Assembly: GCF_008329565.1 (NCBI RefSeq)
Contig: NZ_NPKT01000016.1
Coordinates: forward strand, 62,001 to 126,000
Direction of reading: 5' to 3'
From: Mycolicibacterium sp. P1-5
Lineage (GTDB): Bacteria; Actinomycetota; Actinomycetes; Mycobacteriales; Mycobacteriaceae
Length of the DNA stretch: 64,000 bases
Shown: piece after piece, positions 56,185 to 64,000 of the stretch
Numbering within the stretch: the first letter of the stretch is position 1
Layout: each line of letters opens with the position of its first letter
Made by a program: the position numbers and the translations under genes
The notes under the pieces: generated by a model
What the model was told of the DNA's origin: nothing
Databases searched by the model: none
The model's input: the letters and a program-made list of their open reading frames with translations, nothing else

Positions 56185-57358
56185 GAAGCTTGCGGGTCAG
56201 ACCATGAATAGTAGCGAGTTCGTGTTCAGCGAGGAGCAGCAGCAGCTGCGCGCCGCGGTGCGCAGGTTCTGCGCCGACAACTTCGACGAGTCGACCGTGC
56301 GCCGATTGATGGAGTCCGAGGTGCCCTTCGACGCCAAGGTGTGGAACCGCCTGGGCGCCGAGCTCGGCGTGCTGGGGCTCTCGGTGCCCGAGGACGACGG
56401 CGGTGTCGGCGGGTCGCTCGTCGACCAGGCGGTCGCGGTCGAGGAGTTTGGCGCGACGCTGGCCTGCGGCCCGCTGTTCGGCACCGTCTATCTCGCCGTT
56501 CCCGCGCTGGTTGCCAGCTCGGCCGGTTCCGCTCGTGATGAACTGCTGGGTCAGCTGGTCGAAGGCACGAAAACTGCCGCCTTCGCCGTCGCCGACAAGG
56601 CAGGTGCCTTCAATCCTGCCGCGGTGACCGTGACAGCGGCCGGCGACACGGTGTCCGGCACCGTCGAGCGGGTGGTCGACGGTGCGGCAGCCGACGTATT
56701 CCTGGTCGCCGCAACGGGTTCCGACGGGGTGAGGCTCTATGCGGTGGATGCCAAGGACGCTGCGCGCACCCCGCTGGCGACCCTAGACCTGACCCGGCCG
56801 CAGGCCACCATCACCTTCTCTGACTCCCCGGCCCGGCTGCTGGCCGGCCCCGAGGAAGCCGAGCGGGTGATCACCCATGCGCTGCAGGTGGGTTCGGCGC
56901 TGCTGGCTGTCGAGCAGGTCGGCGCCGCACAGCATCTACTGGACCTGGCGGTCGAGTACGCCAAGTCTCGGCTGCAGTTCGGTCGACAGATCGGATCGTT
57001 CCAGGCGATCAAGCACAAGCTGGCCGACATGCTCGTCGATGTCGAGCACGCCCGCTCGGCGGCCTACCACGCGGTGTGGGCGCTGACCGACGGCTCTGAT
57101 GACCCGGCCCTGGCGGTCAGCATCGCCCAGGCGACAGCATCGGCGGCGCTCAGTCGCGTCGCCGCCGATACCATCCAAGTGCACGGCGGGATCGGCTTCA
57201 CCTGGGAGCACCAGGCGCACTTGTACTTCAAGCGGGCCACCACCGACGCGGCGCTGTTGGGCAGTGCCGAACAACATCGGGCCCGGGTGGCCGAGATCGT
57301 GCTGGACGAGGCGAGCGCCGAAGACGCCACCCGGGTGGCCGACGGTCTGCCGGTCTGA
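56177..57358 (+). CDS. Acyl-CoA dehydrogenase, second of a pair
   Basis: A 393-residue protein. GTG 56177 is chosen because AAGGAGA lies six bases upstream and the frame overlaps the first fadE by eight bases; ATG 56204 is a later alternative. Regions SEEQQQLRAAVRRFCADNFD, GSFQAIKHKLADMLVDVE and IQVHGGIGFTWEHQAHLYFKRA are typical. The catalytic Glu-containing C-terminal motif of its partner is not present here, in line with a heteromeric pair. Same-strand coupling indicates joint assembly. Confidence 0.92.
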   Translation: MDEKLAGQTMNSSEFVFSEEQQQLRAAVRRFCADNFDESTVRRLMESEVPFDAKVWNRLGAELGVLGLSVPEDDGGVGGSLVDQAVAVEEFGATLACGPLFGTVYLAVPALVASSAGSARDELLGQLVEGTKTAAFAVADKAGAFNPAAVTVTAAGDTVSGTVERVVDGAAADVFLVAATGSDGVRLYAVDAKDAARTPLATLDLTRPQATITFSDSPARLLAGPEEAERVITHALQVGSALLAVEQVGAAQHLLDLAVEYAKSRLQFGRQIGSFQAIKHKLADMLVDVEHARSAAYHAVWALTDGSDDPALAVSIAQATASAALSRVAADTIQVHGGIGFTWEHQAHLYFKRATTDAALLGSAEQHRARVAEIVLDEASAEDATRVADGLPV

Positions 57359-57395
57359 GCCTGGAGATACCAAAGTTCGTGGTGCGCCCGGCTCG

Positions 57396-57641
57396 TCAGC
57401 CGCGATGGCGATTCCACTGGTGATGGTGATGGATCGAGGAGCCCGGGACCGGCTGGTTGTGCTGGTGGGGAAACGCTGCGTGCGTCGTCGGGGAGCTCAT
57501 GTTCGGTCCGGTTGTGTCGGCATGGCCGGCACCCGCCGCGCCTATTGCCACCATCGCGGAACCGGTGGCCAGAACTGCGCCCGCGGCAATGCGCTTGAAC
57601 CAGAGGCTGGTCGAGGTGTTGGCGTTCGTCGTGATCGTCAT
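57396..57641 (-). CDS. Small secreted histidine-rich protein A
   Basis: An 81-residue protein. ATG 57641 has AAGGAAA nine bases upstream; the frame is open farther but without a start context. A signal peptide (WFKRIAAGAVLATGSAMVA, then cleavage near AGHA-D) leaves about 38 mature residues with GPNMSSP, FPHQH, PGSS and the C-terminal HHHHQWNRHRG. A paralogue at 60106-60333 has the same order of motifs. The mature peptide could bind metal ions through the His cluster. No known family is recognised. Confidence 0.75.
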   Translation of the reverse strand: MTITTNANTSTSLWFKRIAAGAVLATGSAMVAIGAAGAGHADTTGPNMSSPTTHAAFPHQHNQPVPGSSIHHHHQWNRHRG

Positions 57642-57692
57642 GGTCTTGCATTTCCTTGCTTCGTCTTTCACCGGTTTGCCGGCGGTGATCCA

Positions 57693-57774
57693 ACGATCTC
57701 GCAGATACCCCCCGCCGTCTGTCGGGTGACCGGGCCAACGCAGGGGTGAAACCCGCGTCCGCCGATCGGGGGAC
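57693..57774 (-). promoter_or_regulatory. Conserved upstream element of secreted protein A
   Basis: Three blocks precede gene A on the minus strand: an 18-base near-palindrome GTCCNCCGATCGGNGGAC (57757-57774), then after 30 bases CCCGACAGAC (57717-57726), then after 14 bases GCGAGATCGT (57693-57702). The same three blocks with identical spacings precede gene B at 60395-60476. Confidence 0.75.
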
Positions 57775-57783
57775 AGCCGGCCC

Positions 57784-59061
57784 TCAGATTCCCGCCGCCG
57801 CGCGCAATTCCTCATAGGCGGCGTCGACACAGCTTGCAAGTCCGGCTATGTCGGCTAACGCATTCGGATCGGTGCACAGCCCGATCCCCATGTCACCGGC
57901 ACACGAGATGGCCGAGATCCGCAGCGCGTGATGGGCGGCCGGTTCTGACGACGAGAACAGGTGCTGAACTCGCCGGCCCGCCACCTGAACCGAATCACGG
58001 GGTCCAGGCACGTTGGAAATCGACAGGCAGAATTCCGCTGCACTGCCGGCCAAGCTGCGGACTGCCGCTTCGAGACGCGGGACGCAGCCCAGCGCATGGA
58101 ACAAGTCGTACATCTCGTCAGCATCATTGCGGCGCTTGCGCCTTCGCGTCTCAGCACTGATCCGGTCCAGGCGCACCAGCGGATTCGCCTCCGCCAGAGG
58201 CAAATCAATGTTGAGGAACGAATCCCGGCTGCCCAGCCCGGTCTCGCCGCGGTGATGCAGACTCACCGGGATCTGCGCGCGCAGGTCCCGCGCGCCGGAT
58301 TTGCCGAGCCAGCGCCGCAGGCCACCGGCGATTATCGCGAGCAGAACATCGTTGACGGTGGCGGCGTTGCGCCGTGACGCACCAATGGCTTTGAAGTCGG
58401 CCAGCGGGGCCACGGCGAAAGCCAGTTCTCGTGCGACAGTGATAGGCCGGTCGAACGGCGAATCGCCACCGGGATGGCCCAACTCGCGTACCAGAGCCGA
58501 CGGCATCCGCCACACTTCTTCCAGTGTGGTTCGCGCTGGCGAATCATGTTGACCGGGACGACTTTCCGTCGATGCGGGCTCTTGGTGATCATCGAACAGG
58601 ACCGAGTTCAGGAAACGCACCCCGGCGATGCCGTCGGCCATCGCGTGGTGGATGCGCGCCGCGATCGCCTCACGGCCGTCGGCCAGTGGTCCGACGACAT
58701 CGAAAGTCCACAGCGGCCTGCTGCGATCGAGGTGCTCCGACATCAGCGCGCTGACGATACGCCACAGGTCGGCCTGGCTGACGCAGCGCGGGTCGGTACG
58801 GCGCCGCACGTGGTCGACAATCTCGAAATCGGTTGCGGGCACCCACCGCGGATCAAGCCCGGACGTGTCGACGCGGTGAGTGGCACGCGGCTGGCTCGGC
58901 AGTCGCTCGGCGACCGAGGCGCGCAAAGCGTCGATGTCCAATGCACCGGCACCCGGTTCCAGAACCACGAGTTTCAGGGTGTGGCCGGTGATCGACGTGG
59001 ACTCCGCGCTCAGGATGTGCGCATCGTCCGCGGAGAGAAGTTCGGAATCGTCGGGCCCCAC
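57784..59061 (-). CDS. WS/DGAT-family acyltransferase
   Basis: A 425-residue protein from GTG 59061. The active-site motif HHAMADG is present in RIHHAMADGIAGVRFL (HHxxxDG), and the second conserved block is NDVLLAIIAGGLRRWL with the later SNVPGPRDS. The family makes triacylglycerol or wax ester from acyl-CoA and diacylglycerol or fatty alcohol. Several paralogues exist in each mycobacterium. At 425 residues it is a little short of the usual 450-470, with the N-terminus reading DDSELLSADDAHILSAES. A secreted-protein gene lies downstream, a patatin upstream. Confidence 0.92.
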   Translation of the reverse strand: MGPDDSELLSADDAHILSAESTSITGHTLKLVVLEPGAGALDIDALRASVAERLPSQPRATHRVDTSGLDPRWVPATDFEIVDHVRRRTDPRCVSQADLWRIVSALMSEHLDRSRPLWTFDVVGPLADGREAIAARIHHAMADGIAGVRFLNSVLFDDHQEPASTESRPGQHDSPARTTLEEVWRMPSALVRELGHPGGDSPFDRPITVARELAFAVAPLADFKAIGASRRNAATVNDVLLAIIAGGLRRWLGKSGARDLRAQIPVSLHHRGETGLGSRDSFLNIDLPLAEANPLVRLDRISAETRRRKRRNDADEMYDLFHALGCVPRLEAAVRSLAGSAAEFCLSISNVPGPRDSVQVAGRRVQHLFSSSEPAAHHALRISAISCAGDMGIGLCTDPNALADIAGLASCVDAAYEELRAAAGI

Positions 59062-59071
59062 CCCTGTCAGC

Positions 59072-60085
59072 CTAGGTGCGGAACCGTTCGAGATAGGCCC
59101 GCTCGTCCCAGGTTGACAGGAACCGCGTGGCCGCATCGTGGCCTTCGGTGTAGAGGGCGTCGATCTGCGGCTGCTTGATGCCGAAATCGAGCACGCCGAC
59201 CTTCGTCGAGTCGACCCGGATGGTCCTGGCACTCACCCACGGCAGATTGAGGTAGGCCTGGTCGCGGCCGACGAGCATGGTGGTGATGACGTCCTCGAGC
59301 AGACTCGGACCGCCGAACAGCCGCAGCGGGGCCAGCGCGGAAATCACCTTGTCGTTGTGTTCTGGCAGATCGGGCAGCAACGTCACCCCGAACGTCGGCC
59401 ACCGGGGTATTTTGCCGTCGCATCGGTCCAGCGAGTCGATCGGGTAGTTCGACAGCAGCCCGCCGTCGACGAGGGTCGACTCGCGGCCCGTCGAACTGGT
59501 CAGTGTGACGGGCCGGAAGAAGAACGGGATCGACATCGAGGCGCGCACCGCATCGGCGACCGGCTGCTCGTCGGGGTTCAGGCCGTAGAGCCGTTGGTAG
59601 TCCCACGGCAGGCGGACCAATTGGCCGAGGGTCACGTCGGCCACGGTCACGACGAGCCGGTAACGCTGTTCGGGAGGCAGTGACTCATCGTCGAGCCGCA
59701 GGTCACCGAACGTGGTGACGCCGAGTCCGCGCATCTGGTCGGCAATGAAATCGTGCGCGTAGTCCCCCTGGTAGATGCCGGTGCCTTGCAGGATGGCCCA
59801 ACCGGCGCCGAGTAGCGGCACGCGTTCGACGGGTCCCGGATCCAGGAACTTGCGGTAGTCGATGCTCAGGGTGAGGTCCCGGACGTCGTCTGGGGTCAGC
59901 TGGTCGTTCTTGGCGGCCGCAGCCACGATCGAGCCGACGATCGACCCCGCCGATGAGCCGGCGACGCGATACGCCCGATAACCGGCCTCCATCAGCTTGA
60001 CGACGGCACCGGCCAGGCCGATGCCCTTCACCCCACCGCCGGCCAGAACCAGGTCGATGGGCTTCGTCGTGGTTTTCGGCATCAA
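59072..60085 (-). CDS. Patatin-like phospholipase
   Basis: A 337-residue protein from ATG 60085 (60082 is a second Met). Oxyanion loop AGGGVKGIGLAG, nucleophile Ser in VAGSSAGSIVGS (GxSxG) and the catalytic Asp in TLVDGGLLSNYP are present. Patatins hydrolyse acyl lipids. It stops 10 bases before the acyltransferase start, so a lipid-turnover operon is likely. Confidence 0.94.
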   Translation of the reverse strand: MMPKTTTKPIDLVLAGGGVKGIGLAGAVVKLMEAGYRAYRVAGSSAGSIVGSIVAAAAKNDQLTPDDVRDLTLSIDYRKFLDPGPVERVPLLGAGWAILQGTGIYQGDYAHDFIADQMRGLGVTTFGDLRLDDESLPPEQRYRLVVTVADVTLGQLVRLPWDYQRLYGLNPDEQPVADAVRASMSIPFFFRPVTLTSSTGRESTLVDGGLLSNYPIDSLDRCDGKIPRWPTFGVTLLPDLPEHNDKVISALAPLRLFGGPSLLEDVITTMLVGRDQAYLNLPWVSARTIRVDSTKVGVLDFGIKQPQIDALYTEGHDAATRFLSTWDERAYLERFRT

Positions 60086-60105
60086 CCCATGCTAGGAGCC
60101 GCCGG

Positions 60106-60333
60106 TTAACCGGCGCGGTGCCACTGGTGGTGATGGTGTTCGGGCGAGCCCGGTGCCGCCTGATGCTGGCCGGGGAAGGTCTGGTGATGGCCGGGCTGGC
60201 TCATGTTCGGGCCGCCGTTGAACGAGCTGCCCTCGGCGAGGGCGTCGGTGGCAGAACCAAAGGCGAACAGCGCGGAGCCCGCGGCCAGGGCGCTGCCGGC
60301 GGCGAATCGCTTCATCCAGGTCATCGTGGTCAT
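60106..60333 (-). CDS. Small secreted histidine-rich protein B
   Basis: A 75-residue protein from ATG 60333 with GAGGAA six bases upstream. A signal peptide (KRFAAGSALAAGSALFAFGSA) is followed by GGPNMSQP, TFPGQH, APGSPEHHHHQWHRAG. The motif order GPNMSxP, FPxQH, PGS, HHHHQW is shared with protein A. The first mature part is shorter. Possible metal-binding secreted peptide; family unknown to me. Confidence 0.78.
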   Translation of the reverse strand: MTTMTWMKRFAAGSALAAGSALFAFGSATDALAEGSSFNGGPNMSQPGHHQTFPGQHQAAPGSPEHHHHQWHRAG

Positions 60334-60394
60334 GTCGTATTCCTCTTGGTTGTCGTTGACGCTTGACTTGGCCTTGCGTTCCGCCAGTACCTAG

Positions 60395-60476
60395 ACGGTC
60401 TCGCATCCGTGCACCGTTGTCTGTCGGGCAGCCGGTGGATCGCGCGGCGGAGCCCGGTGTCCCCCGATCGGTGGAC
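60395..60476 (-). promoter_or_regulatory. Conserved upstream element of secreted protein B
   Basis: Same three-block element as upstream of protein A: the near-palindrome GTCCNCCGATCGGNGGAC (60459-60476), CCCGACAGAC (60419-60428) and GCGAGACCGT (60395-60404), with identical 30- and 14-base gaps. The palindrome is midway between B (minus, 126 bases) and the 60603 gene (plus, 127 bases), so it could act on both. Confidence 0.75.
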
Positions 60477-60602
60477 GACGCTCAATTTCTGCCAATCGGC
60501 GATCATCTGCCGCCAGCGGAATTACGGCGGGCCTAACTGGTGTTGAGACAGTCAGCGGCCCGGAAACCCCACACCGGACGCAGACGAAGATGAGGGAATG
60601 AC

Positions 60603-60770
60603 ATGAAGAAGTACGCACTCACCACAGCGATCGCAGGCGCGATGACCGCCGCCGTTCTTGGCCTCGCCGGAACCGCGCAGGCCGATCTCGGTCACAACGA
60701 CTGGGTCAACAACATGGGCCCGACGGCAACCGCGCCGCACGTAGACACAACCGTGCATGGAAGCCGTTGA
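60603..60770 (+). CDS. Small secreted protein C, 55 residues
   Basis: ATG 60603 with an AGGGA site about seven bases upstream. A signal peptide (KKYALTTAIAGAMTAAVLGL, cleavage at AQA-D) leaves about 27 residues: DLGHNDWVNNMGPTATAPHV and a C-terminal DTTVHGSR. The NMGPTA segment faintly recalls the GPNMS motif of A and B. A strong terminator follows 16 bases after the stop, which supports expression. Function unknown. Confidence 0.7.
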   Translation: MKKYALTTAIAGAMTAAVLGLAGTAQADLGHNDWVNNMGPTATAPHVDTTVHGSR

Positions 60771-60785
60771 TCGTCAACGACTCAG

Positions 60786-60816
60786 GAGGGGCACCCGGTT
60801 AGGGTGCCCCTCTTTT
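60786..60816. terminator. Intrinsic terminator, likely bidirectional
   Basis: Perfect 11-bp stem GAGGGGCACCC / GGGTGCCCCTC (60786-60796 and 60802-60812), a 5-base loop and a TTTT tail. It ends the gene for protein C and lies just beyond the stop of the convergent hrpA. Confidence 0.9.
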
Positions 60817-60821
60817 CATTG

Positions 60822-63800
60822 TCAGGCCAGGATCGCGTCGATCGCGCGGTAGATGCGTTGCTCACTGACCGGGCGTGGGGTGCCCAGCTGCTGTGCCCAG
60901 AGGCTGACCCGCAATTCCTCGATCTGCCAACCGATGTCGCGGACGTCGGAGGCAGCAGCACGGGTCGGCGAGAGCGCCTGTCGCAGCTCGGAATAGGCCG
61001 CTTCGACGGCGTGCACCCGCTGCATGCGCTCGCGGTCTGCCTGCGGGGCCTGAGACAGCCGGTCGAGGCGGCGACCGATCGCGGTCAGGTAACGCGTCAG
61101 GTCAGTGAGTCGCGCGGCGCCGGCGCCGGTGACGAACGGGGTAGCGACCAAACCGGCGAGCTGAGTGCGAATATCGGCGACCGCGTCGGCCTGCGCCGCC
61201 GCGGGCGCGTCGGGCAGGGCGAGCTGCACCTCCTGCAAGGCAGCCAACACCTTCTGTGCCCGAGTCACGACTTCGCGGGTCGTCGACGGCAGCGCCGCGG
61301 CCACCCGGTCACGCAACGCAGCGAAATCGGCTTTGGTCCATACGGGTTGGGCGACAAGCACATCGACAGCCGCGTCAGCACAATCGTCTAGCAACGCGGT
61401 CAACGATCCGTCGGGATTGGTTCCCAGCACCAGTCGGGTTCGTGGGTCCAGGCCCTTCTCCACCGCTTTCACCGGCGACGGCACCGCCAAACGCAGCAGC
61501 CGCCTCGTGCCCGCCCGCATCGCGGCGTCACGCTCTGCTTCGGTGGTGAAGACACGCACATCCGCCGTGGCGCCGGCATCGACCAATGCCGGATAGCCGC
61601 GGACGATGTGGCCGCCGACCGTGCGTTCGACGCTGGCCGGCAACCGGTCGAGGTCCTCAGGCCAGGCCCGCAACCCTTTTCGCTCCACGCCGCCGGCGAC
61701 CGCGTCGGCCACCGCCTTGCGGGCGGATCCGGCGAGCTGACGCTGCAGCGCATCGAGATCCTTACCGCGGGCCACCTCGGTTCCGTCCGGCCCTTCGACC
61801 GCGAAGGTCACCCGCAGGTGAGCCGGCAGCTTGTCCAGATCGAACGCGGTGATCGGTACCAGAACACCGGTGCGACGGTGCAATTCGCGCTGCAGAGCTT
61901 CCAGTAAAGGCTCGCGGCCCGCTTGGATGCCGGCGAGCACAGCCCGTGCCGTGTCGGGGGCTGGAACGAAGTTGCGACGCAGGTCTTTCGGCAAGGATTT
62001 GATCAGCGCGGTCACCAGTTCCTCGCGTAACGCCGGTACCTGCCAGCCGAATTCGTCGCCACCCAGGCGGGCCAGCACCTCGACCGGGATGTGTACGGTG
62101 ACACCGTCGTCGGCGGCGCCGGGGTCAAACCGGTAGGTCAGAGGCAAGGACAGATCGCCGGCCTGCCAGTTATCCGGCCGCTCGGCGGCGTCGTCCTCGA
62201 CGCGCAGCAGGTCGTCACGAGTGAAGGTCAGCAGGTCAGGGGTCCGGTGCCGCTGCTTCTTCCACCAGCCGTCGAAATGGCGTGCGGAAACCACCTGCGG
62301 CGGAATCCTGCTCTCATACCAGGCATAGATGTCGTCGTCACCGACCAGCAGATCGCGCCGACGGGCGCGTTCCTCCATCTCGGCCAGCTCGGTCCGCAGC
62401 CGCGCGTTGTCGGCGAAGAAGTGGTGTCGGGTCTGCCACTCCCCCTGCACCAGCGCGTGCTGGATGAACAGCTCGCGGGACATCACCGGGTCGACGACGG
62501 CATAGCCCACCCGCCGGCGCGGCACGAGCGGGAGTCCGTAGAGCGTCACCCGTTCGAAGGCCATCACCGCACCGCGCTTGGCATCCCAGTGCGGTTCACT
62601 GAAGGTGCGCTGCACCAGATGCCCGGCCACCCGCTCGACCATCTCGGGTTCGACGCGGGCCGCGATGCGTCCGTACAGCCGGCTGGTCTCCACCAGGTCG
62701 GCGACCACGAGCCAGCGCGGTGGCCGTTTGGTCAGCACCGACCCCGGCGCGAGCACGAACCGGGAGTTGCGCGCACCGGCGTATTCTCGTGAATCCCCTT
62801 CCCGCAGGCCGATATGGGAGAGCAGCCCGGCGACGAGCGCCGCGTGTACCCGCGCCGGATCGGCCGGCTCAGCGTCGTCGGATTCCCGGATACCGATGTC
62901 ACGGGCGATGCTGCGCAGCTGTCCGGTCAGGTCCTGCCACTCGCGGATGCGCAGGTAGTGCAGGAACTCCTCGCGACACATGCGGCGGAAGGCGTTGCCG
63001 GAGCGAGTTTTCCGTTCCTCACGCAGATACCGCCACAGGTTCAGGAAGGAGATGAAGTCGGAATGCTCGTCGGCGAACCGGGCATGCTTCTGTCGGGCCG
63101 CCTCTTCGCGGTCGGACGGCCGCTCGCGTGGGTCGGGAATCGACAGCGCCGCGGCAAGCACGAGGACCTCGCGTACGCAGCCTTCGGTGTCGGCCTGCAC
63201 GATCATCCGGGCCAGCCGCGGATCGACGGGCAATTGCGCGAGCCGACGGCCGATATCGGTGATGACACCGGTGGCGTCGAAGGCCCCCAGCTCCTGCAGG
63301 AGCTGAACGCCGTCGCGGATGCTGCGCTGCTCCGGCGGGTCGAGAAACGGAAAGTTTTCGATGTCGCCGAGTTGCAGCGCCGCCATCTGCAAGATCACCG
63401 CGGCCAGATTGGTCCGCAGAATCTCCGGGTCGGTGTAGCGCGGACGGCCTGCGAAATCCTCCTCGGAGTACAGCCGGATGCACACCCCCGGCGCGGTGCG
63501 CCCGGAGCGGCCGGCCCGCTGCGCGGCCGAAGCCTGCGAGATCGGTTCGATCGGCAGGCGTTGCACTTTGGTCCGTCTGCTGTAGCGGGAGATCCGCGCG
63601 GTCCCGGGGTCGACGACGTACCGGACGCCCGGCACGGTCAGCGATGTCTCGGCGACATTGGTGGCCAATACGATTCGCCTGCCGGTCCGCGACGGCTGAA
63701 ACACCCGCTGTTGCTCGGCGGTCGGCAACCGGGCATACAGTGGCAGCACCTCGGTGTTCTTCAGCTCGCTTAAGGCATCGGCCGTGTCCCGGATTTCCCG

Positions 63801-64000
63801 TTCCCCCGACAGGAACACCAGTACGTCACCGGGTGGTTCGGCCTCCAGTTCGCGGACGGCGTCGACGATCGCCTCGGTCTGATCGCGGATCTCGGTGCGG
63901 ACGATCTCGTGGTCGGGGTCGTCAGGGTCATCCGAATCATCTTTCGGGACAGGCACTTCCAGTGGGCGATAGCGGATCTCCACCGGGTAGGTGCGCCCGG
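60822..64000 (-). CDS. hrpA: ATP-dependent RNA helicase HrpA, 5' part beyond window
   Basis: About 1059 C-terminal residues of a DEAH-box helicase; the frame stays open to the window end (reading GRTYPVEIRYRPLE). Visible: helicase C domain (DVLVFLSGEREIRDTADAL, NVAETSLTVPGVRYVVDPG, QRAGRSGRTAPGVCIRLY), the HA2/ratchet region, the OB fold and the long DUF3418 C-terminal domain that distinguishes HrpA from other DEAH proteins. HrpA unwinds RNA and rescues stalled translation in E. coli. The DEAH motor part is outside the window. Confidence 0.95.
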   Translation of the reverse strand, partial: GRTYPVEIRYRPLEVPVPKDDSDDPDDPDHEIVRTEIRDQTEAIVDAVRELEAEPPGDVLVFLSGEREIRDTADALSELKNTEVLPLYARLPTAEQQRVFQPSRTGRRIVLATNVAETSLTVPGVRYVVDPGTARISRYSRRTKVQRLPIEPISQASAAQRAGRSGRTAPGVCIRLYSEEDFAGRPRYTDPEILRTNLAAVILQMAALQLGDIENFPFLDPPEQRSIRDGVQLLQELGAFDATGVITDIGRRLAQLPVDPRLARMIVQADTEGCVREVLVLAAALSIPDPRERPSDREEAARQKHARFADEHSDFISFLNLWRYLREERKTRSGNAFRRMCREEFLHYLRIREWQDLTGQLRSIARDIGIRESDDAEPADPARVHAALVAGLLSHIGLREGDSREYAGARNSRFVLAPGSVLTKRPPRWLVVADLVETSRLYGRIAARVEPEMVERVAGHLVQRTFSEPHWDAKRGAVMAFERVTLYGLPLVPRRRVGYAVVDPVMSRELFIQHALVQGEWQTRHHFFADNARLRTELAEMEERARRRDLLVGDDDIYAWYESRIPPQVVSARHFDGWWKKQRHRTPDLLTFTRDDLLRVEDDAAERPDNWQAGDLSLPLTYRFDPGAADDGVTVHIPVEVLARLGGDEFGWQVPALREELVTALIKSLPKDLRRNFVPAPDTARAVLAGIQAGREPLLEALQRELHRRTGVLVPITAFDLDKLPAHLRVTFAVEGPDGTEVARGKDLDALQRQLAGSARKAVADAVAGGVERKGLRAWPEDLDRLPASVERTVGGHIVRGYPALVDAGATADVRVFTTEAERDAAMRAGTRRLLRLAVPSPVKAVEKGLDPRTRLVLGTNPDGSLTALLDDCADAAVDVLVAQPVWTKADFAALRDRVAAALPSTTREVVTRAQKVLAALQEVQLALPDAPAAAQADAVADIRTQLAGLVATPFVTGAGAARLTDLTRYLTAIGRRLDRLSQAPQADRERMQRVHAVEAAYSELRQALSPTRAAASDVRDIGWQIEELRVSLWAQQLGTPRPVSEQRIYRAIDAILA

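Overview
The window is a GC-rich actinobacterial chromosome segment. It is almost certainly from a mycobacterium of the Mycolicibacterium or other non-tuberculous type. Gene order runs closely parallel to the Mycobacterium tuberculosis Rv3839-Rv3899c neighbourhood: DUF2470 gene, glpQ1, Rv3843c, Rv3847, Rv3848, espR, Rv3850, hns, rraA, ethA/ethR, the Rv3856c PHP gene, gltD/gltB, Rv3860 and then an ESX type VII secretion locus. All family and locus-tag assignments are recognised from protein sequence and gene order; no database search was run. There are no rRNA or tRNA genes, CRISPR arrays or transposases that I can see.

Layout. 1-4.5 kb: DUF2470 fragment, CPBP membrane protein, LytR-CpsA-Psr cell-wall ligase, GlpQ1 and a zinc-ribbon membrane protein. 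4.5-7.7 kb: a cluster of DnaA-box-like sites, a tiny membrane protein, the Rv3847 homologue, a yybP-ykoY type Mn2+ riboswitch in front of a TMEM165/GDT1-type exporter, and espR. 7.7-10.4 kb: an islet absent from the tuberculosis order as I recall it (ImmA/IrrE metallopeptidase, polytopic membrane protein, proline-rich exported protein). 10.6-13.4 kb: Rv3850, a YcnI-CopC copper pair, membrane-anchored Hns and RraA. 13.4-20.4 kb: ethA/ethR with palindromic operators, a PonA2-like class A PBP, a DinB polymerase whose start codon lies in an SOS-box-like palindrome, and a PHP phosphoesterase. 20.5-24 kb: ArsR-SulP operon, an LLM oxidoreductase and a 46-codon gene. 24-30 kb: glutamate synthase gltB-gltD.

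30.7-34.8 kb: an Rv3860-type ParA/MinD ATPase overlapping an unusually compact Ser/Thr kinase, then a TetR/flavin monooxygenase pair. 34.8-52.8 kb: a complete ESX-2 type VII secretion locus on the minus strand. Its transcription order is DUF5632/5631 gene, YbaB/EspL-like, eccB2, eccC2, PE, PPE, esxD, esxC, espG2, ParA-like, eccD2, mycP2, eccE2, eccA2. ESX-1, which lies between Rv3860 and ESX-2 in M. tuberculosis, is not here. 52.8-57.4 kb: a flavin oxidoreductase and DUF1295 membrane reductase diverging from a paired acyl-CoA dehydrogenase operon, with a KstR-type operator between them. 57.4-60.8 kb: two paralogous small secreted histidine-rich proteins with matching promoter architecture, flanking a WS/DGAT acyltransferase and a patatin, plus a third small secreted protein with a strong terminator. 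60.8 kb to the end: the C-terminal part of the HrpA helicase.

The observations I find most worth following are the secreted histidine-rich pair with a shared palindrome and matched spacing, the kinase lacking an alpha-C helix coupled to a ParA ATPase next to ESX-2, the SOS-type site on the dinB start, the DnaA-box cluster, and the KstR-type box over the acyl-CoA dehydrogenase operon.
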